DNA of 15,643 nt, from assembly GCA_023136715.1 (NCBI GenBank), contig JAGLQT010000187.1, positions 1-15,643 on the forward strand, in the 5' to 3' direction. The notes beneath the pieces were generated by a model. That model was not told the DNA's origin. It made no database searches and was given only the letters and a program-made list of their open reading frames with translations. Of the stretch, positions 15,093 through 15,643 are shown one piece after another. A program made the position numbers and the translations under genes. Origin of the DNA: Gammaproteobacteria bacterium. GTDB lineage: Bacteria > Pseudomonadota > Gammaproteobacteria > SZUA-229. Position 1 is the stretch's first letter. Each line of letters starts with the position of its first letter.

Positions 15093-15643
15093 ATGGAAGA
15101 AAAAATAATTGCCATAGTTGAAGACGACATCAACCAGCGTCAGCATTATGCTGAGGCGCTACGTAACTGTGGCTACAAGGTCGTTGAATATTCAGATCGC
15201 TCGACGGCACTTAAAGCTTTTGAACAGTCCCTACCCGATCTGGCGATCCTGGACATCATGCTGGGTGAAGATGTTGGTGGTGGTTTTGAAATTTGCCGAT
15301 TTCTCAAAGAAAAAGATTCGCAGTTTCCGATTATCTTCCTGACCAGTCGCGGTGATGAGCTGGATAAAATCTACGGTCTGCAACTCGGCGCCTGGGATTA
15401 CCAGACCAAACCCGTGTCCCTGGAGTTCCTGATAACCAGAATCAAATCGCTATTCCAGATAAAGAGCAATACCTTCTCTGCTAATCAAAATGATAATACA
15501 AAACATATTGGAGATATCAGCATTGATGATGCCAGCATGACAGTGCAATGGAAAAATGCTCCCATTAATCTCACACCGACCGAATTTGATATTCTGAGTG
15601 CGATACTACAAACACCCGAAGGTGTGAGTATCGAAGACCTGGT
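15093..15643 (+). CDS. pdsR: OmpR/PhoB-type response regulator of the dedicated sortase system (partial, 3' end beyond window)
   Basis: The first 183 codons of a two-component response regulator. The receiver domain is complete: acidic pocket E10-D11-D12, phospho-acceptor Asp54 in AILDIMLGED, switch Thr84 in IFLTSRGDE and Lys106 in DYQTKPVS. After a linker with ISIDDASMTVQW the start of an OmpR-type winged-helix domain is seen (PINLTPTEFDIL), and the window ends within it. ATG 15093 is the natural start because MEEKIIAIVEDD begins the receiver fold; only a weak AAGG lies 12 bases upstream. It is divergent from the OmpA-like gene, the usual layout for the proteobacterial dedicated sortase regulator. 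The symbol rests on that context. A cognate histidine kinase is expected immediately downstream. Autoregulation and control of the divergent cluster are inferred. Confidence 0.9.
   Translation, partial: MEEKIIAIVEDDINQRQHYAEALRNCGYKVVEYSDRSTALKAFEQSLPDLAILDIMLGEDVGGGFEICRFLKEKDSQFPIIFLTSRGDELDKIYGLQLGAWDYQTKPVSLEFLITRIKSLFQIKSNTFSANQNDNTKHIGDISIDDASMTVQWKNAPINLTPTEFDILSAILQTPEGVSIEDL

Noticed and set aside
15118..15342. 74-codon plus-strand frame inside the response regulator
   Set aside because: It is a frame-shifted shadow of the receiver domain, whose own frame shows every catalytic residue.
1..15643. CRISPR arrays, insertion sequences, prophage genes, tRNA or rRNA
   Set aside because: No regularly spaced repeats, no transposase or integrase frames, no terminal inverted repeats and no recognisable tRNA or rRNA sequence were seen.

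Overview
The window looks like chromosomal DNA of a gammaproteobacterium, probably a marine or sediment lineage with some anaerobic metabolism. It has moderate GC, Shine-Dalgarno-led genes and no sign of phage or insertion elements. The lineage call rests on three things: a NifJ-type pyruvate:ferredoxin oxidoreductase, a NspS/MbaA-like polyamine-sensing pair of the kind known from Vibrio, and a 'proteobacterial dedicated sortase' cluster found in marine Gammaproteobacteria. It is an inference from gene content, not from a marker gene.

Region 1 (1-4605, minus strand) reads as one operon. A good sigma70-type promoter (4578-4605) drives a small host-attachment/baeRF-like protein, then the 1221-residue pyruvate:ferredoxin oxidoreductase (nifJ), then a dihydroorotate dehydrogenase-like flavoprotein cut by the window edge. 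The last two genes are one base apart.

Region 2 (4637-8143, minus strand) is a two-gene signalling operon. An orphan PotD/NspS-like periplasmic polyamine-binding protein sits 8 bases upstream of a membrane GGDEF-EAL protein with a periplasmic sensor. No ABC permease or ATPase is present, so the binding protein probably acts as a ligand receptor that tunes c-di-GMP turnover rather than as a transporter. A perfect 21-bp palindrome overlaps its predicted -35 box.

Region 3 (8397-11075, plus strand) is a single P2-type cation-transporting ATPase, divergent from region 2 across an intergenic stretch of about 0.4 kb. It converges on region 4 with only 9 bases between stop codons.

Region 4 (11085-15643) is a dedicated sortase system. 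On the minus strand, in transcription order, lie an OmpA-like protein (pdsO-type), an intrinsic terminator, an unrecognised 90-residue basic protein, a VIT/VWA surface protein ending in an LPQTA sorting signal, and a class GN sortase whose start overlaps the surface-protein stop by 4 bases. Divergent from pdsO on the plus strand is an OmpR-type response regulator (pdsR-type), cut by the window edge; the partner histidine kinase is expected just beyond. The sortase probably processes the single VIT/VWA substrate next door, the OmpA-like protein probably connects the system to peptidoglycan, and the regulator probably controls the cluster. The internal terminator and the 90-residue protein are the least explained parts.
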